From the NCBI GenBank assembly GCA_018350325.1, contig JAEVLN010000011.1:186001-250000 (forward strand): a stretch of DNA of 64,000 nt, in the 5' to 3' direction. The notes under the pieces were generated by a model. It saw only the letters and a list, made by a program, of their open reading frames with translations. It was not told the DNA's origin and did not search any database. Position numbers and translations under genes: made by a program. Shown piece by piece: positions 37,342 through 48,409 of the stretch; positions within the stretch are counted from its first letter, which is position 1, and each line of letters opens with the position of its first letter. Source of the stretch: Globodera rostochiensis. Taxonomy: Eukaryota > Nematoda > Chromadorea > Rhabditida > Heteroderidae.

Positions 37342-40300
37342 CAAATTACTCTAACCGTCTGACTCTCTCTTTTTAGCAGACTATTTCTTCAAAAAAAAAT
37401 GTTCAATAAAGTAACTAAAAAATTATTAGATGGGGTGCGTTGATGACCAAATTACTTTAACCGTCTGACTCTCTCTTTTTAGCACACTATTTCTTCAAAA
37501 AATAAAATGTTCAAAAAAGTAACTAAAAAATTATTAGATGGGTGCGTTGATGACCAAATTACTCTAACCGTCTGACTCTCTCTTTTTAGCACACTATTTC
37601 TTCAAAAAATAAAATGTTCAAAAAAGTAACTAAAAAATTATTAGATGGGGTGCGTTGATGACCAAATTACTCTAACCGTCTGACTCTCTCTTTTTAGCAC
37701 ACTATTTCTTCAAAAAATAAAATGTTCAAAAAAGTAACTAAAAATGATTAGATGGGGTGCGTTGATGGCCAAATTACTCTAACCGTCTGACTCTCTCTTT
37801 TTAGCACACTATTTCTTCAAAAAATAAAATGTTTAAAAAAGTAACTAAAAAATTATTTTGATGGGGTGCGTTGATGACCAAATTACGCCGTCTGACTCTC
37901 TCATTTTAGCACACTATTTCATCAAAAAATAAAATGTTCAAAAAAAGTAACTAAAAAATTATTAGATGGGGTGCGTTGATGACCAAATTACTCTAACCGT
38001 CTGACTCTCTCTTTTTAGCACACTATTTCTTCAAAAAATAAAATGTTTAAAAAAGTAATTAAAAAATTATTAGATGGGGTGCGTTGATGACCAAATTACG
38101 CTAACCGTCTGAGTCTCTCATTTTAGCACACTATTTCATCAAAAAATAAAATGTTCAAAAAAGTAACTAAAAAATTATTAGATGGGGTGCGTTGATGACC
38201 AAATTACTCTAACCGTCTGACTCTCACATTTTAGCACACTATTTCTTCAAAAAATAAAATGTTCAAAAAAGTAACTAAAAAATTATTTTGATGGGGTGCG
38301 TTGATGACCAAATTACGCCGTCTGACTCTCTCATTTTAGCACACTATTTCATCAAAAAATAAAATGTTCAAAAAAGTAACTAAAAAATTATTAGATGGGG
38401 TGTGTTGATGACCAAATTACTATAACCGTCTCTGACTCTCTCTTTTTAGCACACTATTTCTTCAAAAAATAAAATGTTCAAAAAGTAAATAAAAAATTAT
38501 TAGATGGGGTGCGTTGATGACCAAATTACTCTAACCGTCTGACTCTCTCTTTTTAGCAGACTATTTCTTCAAAAAATAAAATGTTCAATAAAGTAACTAA
38601 AAAATTATTAGATGGGGTGCGTTGATGACCAAATTACTTTAACCGTCTGACTCTCTCTTTTTAGCACACTATTTCTTCAAAAAATAAAATGTTCAAAAAA
38701 GTAACTAAAAAATTATTTTGATGGGGTGCGTTGATGACCAAATTACGCCGTCTGACTCTCTCATTTTAGCACACTATTTCATCAAAAAATAAAATGTTCA
38801 AATAACTAAAAAATTATTAGATGGGGTGCGTTGATGACCAAATTACTCTAACCGTCTGACTCTCACATTTTAGCACACTATTTCTTCAAAAATAAAATGT
38901 TCAAAAAAGTAACTAAAAAATTATTTTGATGGGGTGCGTTGATGACCAAATTACGCCGTCTGACTCTCTCATTTTAGCACACTATTTCATCAAAAAATAA
39001 AATGTTCAAAAAAGTAACTAAAAAATTATTAGATGGGGTGTGTTGATGACCAAATTACTATAACCGTCTCTGACTCTCTCTTTTTAGCACACTATTTCTT
39101 CAAAAAATAAAATGTTCAAAAAGCAAATAAAAAATTATTAGATGGGGTGCGTTGATGACCAAATTACGCCGTCTGACTCTCTCTTTTTAGCACACTATTT
39201 CTTCAAAAAATAAAATGTTCAAAAAAGTAACTAAAAAATTATTTTGATGGGGTGCGTTGATGACCAAATTACGCCGTCTGACTCTCTCATTTTAGCACAC
39301 TATTTCATCAAAAAATAAAATGTTCAAATAACTAAAAAATTATTAGATGGGGTGCGTTGATGACCAAATTACTCTAACCGTCTGACTCTCACATTTTAGC
39401 ACACTATTTCTTCAAAAATAAAATGTTCAAAAAAGTAACTAAAAAATTATTTTGATGGGGTGCGTTGATGACCAAATTACGCCGTCTGACTCTCTCATTT
39501 TAGCACACTATTTCATCAAAAAATAAAATGTTCAAAAAAGTAACTAAAAAATTATTAGATGGGGTGTGTTGATGACCAAATTACTATAACCGTCTCTGAC
39601 TCTCTCTTTTTAGCACACTATTTCTTCAAAAAATAAAATGTTCAAAAAGCAAATAAAAAATTATTAGATGGGGTGCGTTGATGACCAAATTACTCTAACC
39701 GTCTGACTCTCTCTTTTTAGCAGACTATTTCTTCAAAAAATAAAATGTTCAATAAAGTAACTAAAAAATTATTAGATGGGGTGCGTTGATGACCAAATTA
39801 CTTTAACCGTCTGACTCTCTCTTTTTAGCACACTATTTCTTCAAAAAATAAAATGTTCAAAAAAGTAACTAAAAAATTATTTTGATGGGGTGCGTTGATG
39901 ACCAAATTACGCCGTCTGACTCTCTCATTTTAGCACACTATTTCATCAAAAAATAAAATGTTCAAAAAAGTAACTAAAAAATTATTAGATGGGGTGCGTT
40001 GATGACCAAATTACTCTAACCGTCTGACTCTCTCTTTTTAGCACACTATTTCTTCAAAAAATAAAATGTTCAAAAAAGTAACTAAAAAATTATTAGATGG
40101 GGTGCGTTGATGACCAAATTACTCTAACCGTCTGACTCTCTCTTTTTAGCACACTATTTCTTCAAAAAATAAAATGTTCAAAAAAGTAACTAAAAAATTA
40201 TTAGATGGGGTGCGTTGATGACCAAATTACTCTAACCGTCTGACTCTCTCTTTTTAGCACACTATTTCTTCAAAAAATAAAATGTTTAAAAAAGTAACTA

Positions 40301-41063
40301 AAAAATTATTTTGATGGGGTGCGTTGATGACCAAATTACGCCGTCTGACTCTCTCATTTTAGCACACTATTTCATCAAAAAATAAAATGTTCAAAAAAGT
40401 AACTAAAAAATTATTAGATGGGGTGCGTTGATGACCAAATTACTCTAACCGTCTGACTCTCTCTTTTTAGCACACTATTTCTTCAAAAAATAAAATGTTT
40501 AAAAAAGTAACTAAAAAATTATTAGATGGGGTGCGTTGATGACCAAATTACGCTAACCGTCTGACTCTCTCATTTTAGCACACTATTTCATCAAAAAATA
40601 AAATGTTCAAAAAAGTAACTAAAAAATTATTAGATGGGGTGCGTTGATGACCAAATTACTCTAACCGTCTGACTCTCACATTTTAGCACACTATTTCTTC
40701 AAAAAATAAAATGTTTAAAAAAGTTACTAAAAAATAATTAGATGGGGTGTGTTGATGACCAAATTACTCTAACCGTCTCTGACTCTCTCTTTTTAGCACA
40801 CTATTTCTTCAAAAAATAAAATGTTCAAAAAGTAAATAAAAAATTATTAGATGGGGTGCGTTGATGACCAAATTACTCTAACCGTCTGACTCTCTCTTTT
40901 TAGCAGACTATTTCTTCAAAAAATAAAATGTTCAATAAAGTAACTAAAAAATTATTAGATGGGGTGCGTTGATGACCAAATTACTTTAACCGTCTGACTC
41001 TCTCTTTTTAGCACACTATTTCTTCAAAAAATAAAATGTTCAAAAAAGTAACTAAAAAATTAT
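37342..41063 (-). repeat. Satellite array 2 (about 35 monomers, reverse orientation)
   Basis: The same roughly 105-bp satellite as in 1762-4781, starting flush with the end of the hAT copy. Higher-order structure is clear. A variant with ACGCCGTCTGACTCTCTC followed by ATTTTAGCAC and TTTCATC recurs at several sites, and the pair at about 38747/38955 reappears at 39273/39480, an offset of about 525 bp or five monomers. Another variant has GCAGACTATTTC and TTCAATAAAG (first at 37375, again near 38560, 39720 and 40910). The array stops at AAAAATTAT followed by unique DNA. Confidence 0.97.
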
Positions 41064-43148
41064 AAAGCCAGCCAAAGTGGGATTGAATATAATAAAGAGT
41101 ATTGCCATGAAATAAATTACAATATTTTTTTCTTATATTTAACATCTAATCACTGACAGAAAAAAGTTTGAAGTTAGAGAACGTCTTTCACTTCAATTGC
41201 CTTACACCACATTGCCCATAGTGTCACAATGCGAGATGTAACGTGACGAGCGTAAAAATTTATTTATGTTGATAATAAATTAGAATTATGTAAATCAAAT
41301 ACCTTTAATCCATATAAAACAAAAAAAAAAGAAATGTAGAGGTTGTCGATGGCTTTAAATTAATAAATTACAATTTTTCGCGTGTACCCCAAGAATAAAA
41401 GCAATATATAAATTAAATAAACACATATAATAAGTAGGCGAACTATTTTGTATAACAAAAAAAATGGCGGTGAACTAGAAAAATAAATGAACTCTATTCC
41501 GGATTAAAATCACAAAAAAAAGGTTTGAAAGCTCAATAAAAATTTTTATAAAAAATAAATGGCAAATGATGAAAACCAAAGAATATTGAAGAAATCAACT
41601 AAATTCAACTTTCAAAAATGTTAGAACTAAAGGAATTATTAAATTATTAAATCATAGTGGCATTTAAACAATAACATAAGGTGTCAGAAAAAAACGTTTT
41701 TTCAAATTTATAAAAAAAGGAAAAATTCAGGAGAAAAATAAAAACACATAAACTGGTAAAAGAAGAAAATTGCTAAATAAAGAAATAACTTACAAACAAA
41801 GCAATAATTCCATACCAAGTATCATCTCTAACTTTTACTGAATTTTATTAAAAATAAGTAATTGCATAAATATTTTGTCAAAAAAAGCTTAGTTATAAAT
41901 AAAAAAGACAATCGCGACATTTTTAATTTTATAAACTCAATTTTTGTATATTTAAAGTTTGTAATTCTTCTATATGAACTTTTCGTTTGAGTCAGCATAA
42001 AAAAATGTTATTTTCAAACCATTTTTATAATTTATTCGATTATCGAGAGAAGAGCGAGATACTTTCAAATATTTGTTAATCTAAAGGAAGAACAGCTGAA
42101 CAACTAAAAAGTACAAATAATGAATGCAAAACTAACAAGGTGAAGTGCCACCTTTATATATATAAATTGTTAATTATATTGCATTTTTTACACAATTTGG
42201 AGAGATTTTTCGGGAAACGATGGAACAAAGAAACACTGTCCAATTTTGTATGCAGCCCTCGCGTCAAATGCATCCCTATAATATAAACGATTTGCATTGA
42301 TTATCTTAGCTTTCAGAAGCAGTGTTTTTTGCAACCACTTTTTATAGGTATTTCGCATTCATCTGCAGGTTTTTTGCATTATCTAAAGATAAAAGTAAAA
42401 AAAATTCTTCATTTAAAAATAAAGATTTTGTTTTTCCTTAAAATATAAGATACGAATTTCAAACAAAAGCCAAATTTTACGCTTTGCTATACAACAATGT
42501 TAAAAATCTGAGATATTTGAAGCGATGCGTATGATAAAATTTTAAGACCAAATAATAGCAAATGATTTAAAAATGTATTTATTATAAAATAATAAATTAA
42601 TGTAATAAAAATTGGCCAAATGACATTTGTAGATGAAATCTGTCAATTCATATTTTTAAAGATACCATCAGACTTTTAATAATTAACTTTATATTCTAGA
42701 AAAATTTATTTAAATTATCTGTCGGCGAACCTTTTTTACTAACAATAAAAATAATTTGAAAAGAAAATACATGTTGTCTTATTATTTCATTTTTTTATTG
42801 ACGATAAAGCTAATTATTAAATATTTTAAGTACGAAATCATAATTTTATGTATTCGTAAATTTATCAACAGTTGCAAAAAATTTATTATATTTTATAAAA
42901 TACTTCATTAATTGATAAATAAAAATATTTTTAATTTTATTTTAAATGCATTTCTGCTAAAAATTTATAAATTCTTCTTTAATGCTTTTAAAAATAGATT
43001 TTAAATTATATATACTTACGTTAACTTTTTTGTTTCTTTATTAGATCAAATCAAATATTAATGTAATACAATAAAATGTTTGTAATTTTATTACTGTGTT
43101 AAGCATATTTTTTAAATTACTTTGTAAACGGTTATGCATTGGTTTAAC
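41064..43148. other. AT-rich DNA, no gene seen
   Basis: A-rich on the plus strand to about 42.1 kb, more T-rich after about 42.6 kb. A GC-richer stretch at 42200-42330 is open in three frames for more than 25 codons (one plus frame contains MEQRNTVQFCMQPSRQ), so no frame can be preferred. Nothing else supported. Confidence 0.45.
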
Positions 43149-43690
43149 TAGGGTAGGACGGGACCGGGACTTTTGGGACCAGAAAAACCGGGACCGGGAC
43201 CGGGACCAAGATTTTCAATCGGGACCGGTACCGTGACCGGGACTAACCGTTTTTTTTGTAATGTTCAATGGTAAAACAAAAAATTTTTTTGTTATTCATA
43301 ATATCTTCCTCATTGTCTTTAACTTCAATTTTATCATATCATTTTTTTGAGATTCTGCTTTACTTTTAGGGGGTGGGGTCGGCGGTGCCGATAGGCGCCG
43401 CCGAGAAAAATTTTTACAAAAATTGTCATTCTTTGTTAAGGAAATTGAAGCAAAAATTCAGTAAGACGTATGATTTGTTTCAAAGATTCTTGTATCTATT
43501 CTTGTTTTACTCGCATTTTAATTTAAAAAATATTTAAAAACTAGTAAAACATTTTTATTATTGGTTGAAGATTATGTGAGTATAGGAAAAGAATAAATTA
43601 GTGTTGCACACAAGAGGATGCGAACCCGACACAAAATTTGACAAGTCGGAAGAAAACCACTAAGACACCGAACCACTTGGTGATCCGCGC
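43149..43690. mobile_element. Damaged hAT-like element (CCGGGAC type) with SINE-like module
   Basis: The left end TAGGGTAGGACGGGACCGG is intact and preceded by GGTTTAAC. A short CCGGGAC array follows to about 43245. The GC hairpin is at 43380-43403 and the AT-rich body matches 22.6 kb closely. Beyond the tRNA-like head no right TIR and no second GGTTTAAC copy were found, so the right end is lost or replaced. The end given is the edge of the tRNA-like segment. The 92-codon minus frame at 43598-43876 crosses this segment and is not a gene. Confidence 0.7.
43380..43690 (-). repeat. Best-preserved SINE-like module (A-box, B-box, body, hairpin)
   Basis: Read on the minus strand: TGTCTTAGTGG (complement of 43657-43667; one change from the A-box), GGTTCGCATCC (complement of 43616-43626; one change from the B-box), an AT-rich body, and the terminal GC hairpin at 43403-43380. 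Total about 310 bp. The tRNA part differs in sequence from that at 36.0 kb, so either two tRNA ancestors or strong divergence is involved. No poly-A tail or TSD seen. Confidence 0.65.
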
Positions 43691-44570
43691 TGGCGAATAA
43701 AATATACCTACATGAAATAAATTGCATAAAGTAAAAGTTTTCAAACCAGTCTTTATCAATTCATAAAATAAAAAGTAACACATATGAACCATAGCAGTTA
43801 AACACCGGGTAATTAATAAATATAAAATAATGTTAAATTTGTGAAACCAAGAGTTCAAAAATTTATTTATTGTCATGTTAACGTCTAGAGCACTCCTGGC
43901 GTGTACTCGTACTTAATAAATGAAATAAACGTGTGCCCTAAAAAAATTAAATTTTACCAATTTTATCATATCATATTTGAATATAAAACCATTATATGAA
44001 ACCCACATGAAAATTAAAAATTAGATGATAAGTCAAAACGAGTTAAAACAACGGCGCGATTTGGATGGGATTCTACCACTGCCTCATCCACAACACCAAA
44101 TGCCTTATCCCGTCGCTCATCAATGACAACCGCGCAAAAGACCTGCGGAAATTTAGAAATTTGTCATTTCTATGTTCTTCTGCAGAGCATGAAAAATTAA
44201 AAAAATTTATAAACAACAATTCCATTAACTAATAATAATAATATTAATACTATTTAGTAGCCTCGGGCATGTTAAGTAAGGCGTCTAAACCTAGGGTATA
44301 ATCGTAATGAATAAGTAAAAAAATAATTTTTCATCAGTTTAATAATTGATCTTCTCTAAATAAAAAAAATGAATTAATTATTTAAAAAAACAAATAATGT
44401 AATTTAAAAATTAAAAGAATTGGTTTATTTTAAAATCATTGTAAACAATACGGGTTTATCTGACGCTATTAATCTATAAAATTATTATTTAGTCAAAATG
44501 CGTATGTTTAAATATAAAAAAAAACAAAGTAACAATGCGAAAATTATTATATCCACTAAGACATTCCATT
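43691..44570. other. AT-rich DNA between SINE-like and satellite segments
   Basis: Apart from the tRNA-like patch at 44055-44155, nothing recognised. Confidence 0.5.
44055..44155 (-). repeat. tRNA-like segment, possible second SINE head
   Basis: On the minus strand, GGGATAAGGCATTTGGTG resembles a degenerate A-box region and GGTAGAATCCCATCC a degenerate B-box at tRNA-like spacing, in a GC-richer patch. No cloverleaf was completed and no tail or TSD is visible. Weak. Confidence 0.3.
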
Positions 44571-45150
44571 AGAGAGAGTCAGACGGCTAGACTAATTTGG
44601 TCATCAACGCACCCCATCTAATAATTTTTTAGTTACTTTTTTGAACATTTCATTTTTTAAAGAAATAGTGTGCTAAAAAAAGAGAGTCAGACGGTTAGAG
44701 TAATTTGGTCATCAACGCACCCCATCTAATAATTTTTTAGTTACTTTTTTGAACATTTCATTTTTTAAAGAAATAGTGTGCTAAAAAAGAGAGTCAGACG
44801 GTTAGAGTAATTTGGTCATCAACGCACCCCCTAATAACATTTTATTTTTTGAAGAAATAGTGTGCTAAAATGTGAGAGTCAGACGGTTAGAGTAATTTGG
44901 TCATCAACACACCACATCTAATAATTTTTTAGTTACTTTTTTGAACATTTTATTTTTTGATGAAATAGTGTGCTAAAATGAGAGAGTCAGACGGCGTAAT
45001 TTGGTCATCAACGCACCCCATCAAAATAATTTTTTAGTTACTTTTTTGAACATTTTATTTTTTGAAGAAATAGTGTGCTAACAAGAGAGAGTCAGACGGT
45101 TAGAGTAATTTGATCATCAACGCACTCCAATCTAATAATTTTTTAGTTAC
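44571..45150 (+). repeat. Satellite patch, about 5.5 forward monomers
   Basis: Begins inside a monomer (AGAGAGAGTCAGACGGCTAG) and ends at TTTTTTAGTTAC. Variants TTTTTTAAAGAAATAG and TTTTTTGATGAAATAG occur, and one monomer is internally deleted (near 44825-44850). The reverse-complement counterparts of the GATGAAATAG variant are common in array 2, linking this patch to that array in opposite orientation. Confidence 0.95.
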
Positions 45151-48128
45151 AAAATATTGTTTAAAATATATTCGAACTAAGATAGATAATAATGACGAAA
45201 TTGCTGGAGTTATGAAAACAAATTCAATTATGAACAGCCTTTCTGGCTTGTATACCAATGCATACAATTATATTTAATACATTTTTTAAATAAAGCATCA
45301 AGTTTATTAAATCGAATGAATAACCTATAAATTAATTAAAATCATCAATTGGACATGAACCCCATCTAAATTCAATTCTTTTTTAAATTTAATTTGTTTT
45401 TAAATTAAAAGATTTATCGTAAAAATTTAAAAGAAAACAAAATAAAGTTCCTTCAAACAAGATTAAAAACATATCTTAATTTAGCTTCTAAACTAATGTT
45501 TAGAGCTGGAAACCGGAGACAGAAAATTTTTGATACTGACTATATTAAAATTAAAACAGAGAATTTTAATAAATAATATGGTGTATTTGGCAATTATTCG
45601 AAAGTAAAAAAGGCTTATTAAGATAATAAAATATTTTCATACCTGACTTATTAATTGCTAGTCAAACTTAATATTTATAAATATAAAATGTTCTAATCAA
45701 ATTAAATATAATTCAAATGGATAAATGACAAAGAACCAAATCAAATGAAATAAATGCTGCAAAATAAAATATGCAACAAATTGTTATTAATTAGGCAACT
45801 TTAAATTTGTCGGATGGTGACAAGTTTATTATAACATAATCGCCGACAAAACCGCCAAAAATCTTTGAATAAAAATTAAAAGAAAATTATTAAAATTTTA
45901 AATAAATTAAAGAAATTAAAAATTTCATATGTTTAAATTAATTTGCCTATGATTTGTATTTAGATTGTAGAGTCAATGTTTATAAATGTTATTATTTATA
46001 TTTAGTAAACGGTACTTAAATTTATGTAACACATCGTAATATTTATAACTATTTAAAAATATGAATTTTTATTATTTTTTTATTTATTAAGTTAAATATT
46101 GTTTAAAGATTATAATGTTATTTTAAGCATTTTTGTATAAAATAAATATATGGTATTCTTTCCCATCTACTCTCTCGCGAATCAAAAGCAAATAATGTTA
46201 ATGGTCACCAGAAAACAATTCAATTTCAGTCGTAAATTCCAAAAAACTAAAAATGGAATTCAAGTCAAAATTTCCCAAAATGCTTTTTTTGCAACAAAAA
46301 CAATTTTATTACCAATAATATTTTTTATTGCTCAAACAGGATGAGCAAAAATTAAGGCCAAAATAATCTTTTTTAAAACCCTAATTTAATATAATAGATA
46401 ATATTCAAATAAAATGAAAATATCTATGGGTCAACGGATTCCAGTCGAAGAATCGCAAGAATTTGCTTATAAAAAACAAAGTAAAAACAAATTAATAATC
46501 CAACATTATCAATTTTAAACTTATAATAAAGCAATATGTGAAAAAAGCACGAATTTCTATCCTTTTATGTTTCAAAGAACTAAAAATAATATTATAAAAA
46601 TATAAATGAACTAATCATTTAAATTTTTCTCGCCAAAAAATAATCAATAAACGATTCATTAAAAATTTAAGCATAATTTTAAAAGAAAATAAAAAACAAG
46701 AATCTTGATTTCATGTTGTTAATTTATGAAATTATGGACACTCGAATTCGACCAACAAGCATAGCAAAAAAAAATTATCGCTTTTCATTTGCGTAAAATA
46801 ACAAAAAAATAAATTACCATAAATCACAAACGAACATAAAACATAGTAAAATGAAAAATGATTTGCAAAAAATATAGACCACAAACGGAAACTTAAATCA
46901 AAAAGCTAAATAACATGTTATATATTAAGAAAAATCTAAAAAGGATCCTGCAAGAACGAAAACTAATTACGACCGCCTGCTAAAAATTAATTCTTTTTAC
47001 AAAAATAAGAAAATATAACATAAAAACATTAACAAAATAAAAGAGCAATTAAGAAACAAAAAAGCGGCACGGATAAATTACAAATTTTATTCGAAAAAAC
47101 CCAAAAAACAAAAAATAATTTAAAAACCTAATGCTATGTTTCTACGTACAAAAGATTTGATGAATTTTAAATTATAAATTAATAGACTTTAATCAATCGT
47201 CGCAAAGTAATTAGTATTTGCTTTCCTCGCCAACTTTCTGGAACCTTTATTCGACAGTTTATTTATAAATAAATATTAAAAAAATAATGGTAACTCCTAG
47301 TTAAATCTGATTCGGCAACAATAAAAAAATTAAAATTAATTAAATTATAGTTTAAAATTAAAAATAATAACTAATAGGATTTTGACAATTATGAATAAGA
47401 CAATGGGGCGAACACTTGCCTGAAGATAATCAAGATCTCAGATTAGTAATAATATAAAATGATAATAATTTTATGGAAAGACAGCGAAGCATTATTATTA
47501 AACGCCTGTTTAAAAATATAAATTATATTTTATTGTTAAAGGAGCACCAAAAAAATGGTTTGACTTAGAATGCATAAAATAAAATTAAATATACAATAAA
47601 AACCGTAAAATATGAAAGTCAATTGAGTGAATTAAAAGAATATTTACAAAGGTTGCACTAAGATTAAAAAGTTCATTAGTTTTATAAATAAAAGTAACGA
47701 AAACAACAAAAAACGGAATTAATGTTTACTATCTCTGTATTATTATAAAGAGTCAAGCAACATTATGAAATTGAATAATATTGTATTTAAAAGGATTCCT
47801 ACGAAAAATAAATGCGCATTTTCTTAAGTAACTCATAGATACCATTGTGCAAGTCAAATGACGTTTTATAAATTGTTAATCATTGGCTGCCCCTATAATG
47901 TTTGAATGGTTATAAAAAATAAATAAAGTAGGTATTAAATTTAAAGTTCTGCTCTTCAATTCGCGTTAAAACAAAAAATTTTAGTTTTTAATATTTACAT
48001 TCATCGTGTACAATCTCGAATCGAAAAAACACAATCATAACTGTAATATTTTATTAAATCAAAAATTGAAACCAAGATATATAAATAAAGAACCAATCTA
48101 TATTGTGTTCTATAAACATTAATTATGT
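45151..48128. other. AT-rich DNA, A-rich on the plus strand
   Basis: A uniform A-rich block. The 64-codon frame at 46150-46344 is not distinctive. No element ends seen. Confidence 0.5.
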
Positions 48129-48409
48129 TTTCAATTTCCTGTACGCAGTGCATTCACAATGACTGTAGTTAAAGCACAAGGCCAAACTTGTGACCGTTTG
48201 GGTATTGATTTCACCGAAGAGCCATTTTGACCTGGGCAGATTAACACTGCACTTTCACGCGTTAAGAGTAAAATTTTGCCCCAAATAAACCTCTTGATGC
48301 AAATGGTAATCCAAAAATTCGCAACATTGTTGCCCAAGGCTTGAAATTTGAAAAGCGATCAAAGAAATATTCAATGCACTTAGTGACTTTTGCACTCAAT
48401 CAAATCTAG
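48129..48409 (+). pseudogene. C-terminal fragment of a PIF1/Helitron-type helicase, decayed
   Basis: The plus-strand frame from 48129 reads QFPVRSAFTMTVVKAQGQT, then DRLGIDF, then INTALSRVKSK. These match the last motifs of the SF1B helicase of PIF1 proteins and Helitron Rep/helicases (FPVRLAFAMTINKSQGQ and VALSRV in the family). The order and spacing are right. A TGA at 48228-48230 interrupts the frame. After about 48286 the family-like tail (NGNPKIRNIVAQGL) continues in another frame until TAG at 48407, so there is also a frameshift. The upstream Walker motifs and any Rep domain are absent. This is a dead fragment, more likely from a Helitron than from a cellular PIF1 gene. The minus-strand frame at 48131-48337 is its shadow. 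Confidence 0.88.

Noticed and set aside
37342..41063. Regular repeats as a CRISPR array
   Set aside because: Monomers are contiguous and similar along their whole length, with no unique spacers and no cas genes. The context is eukaryotic.
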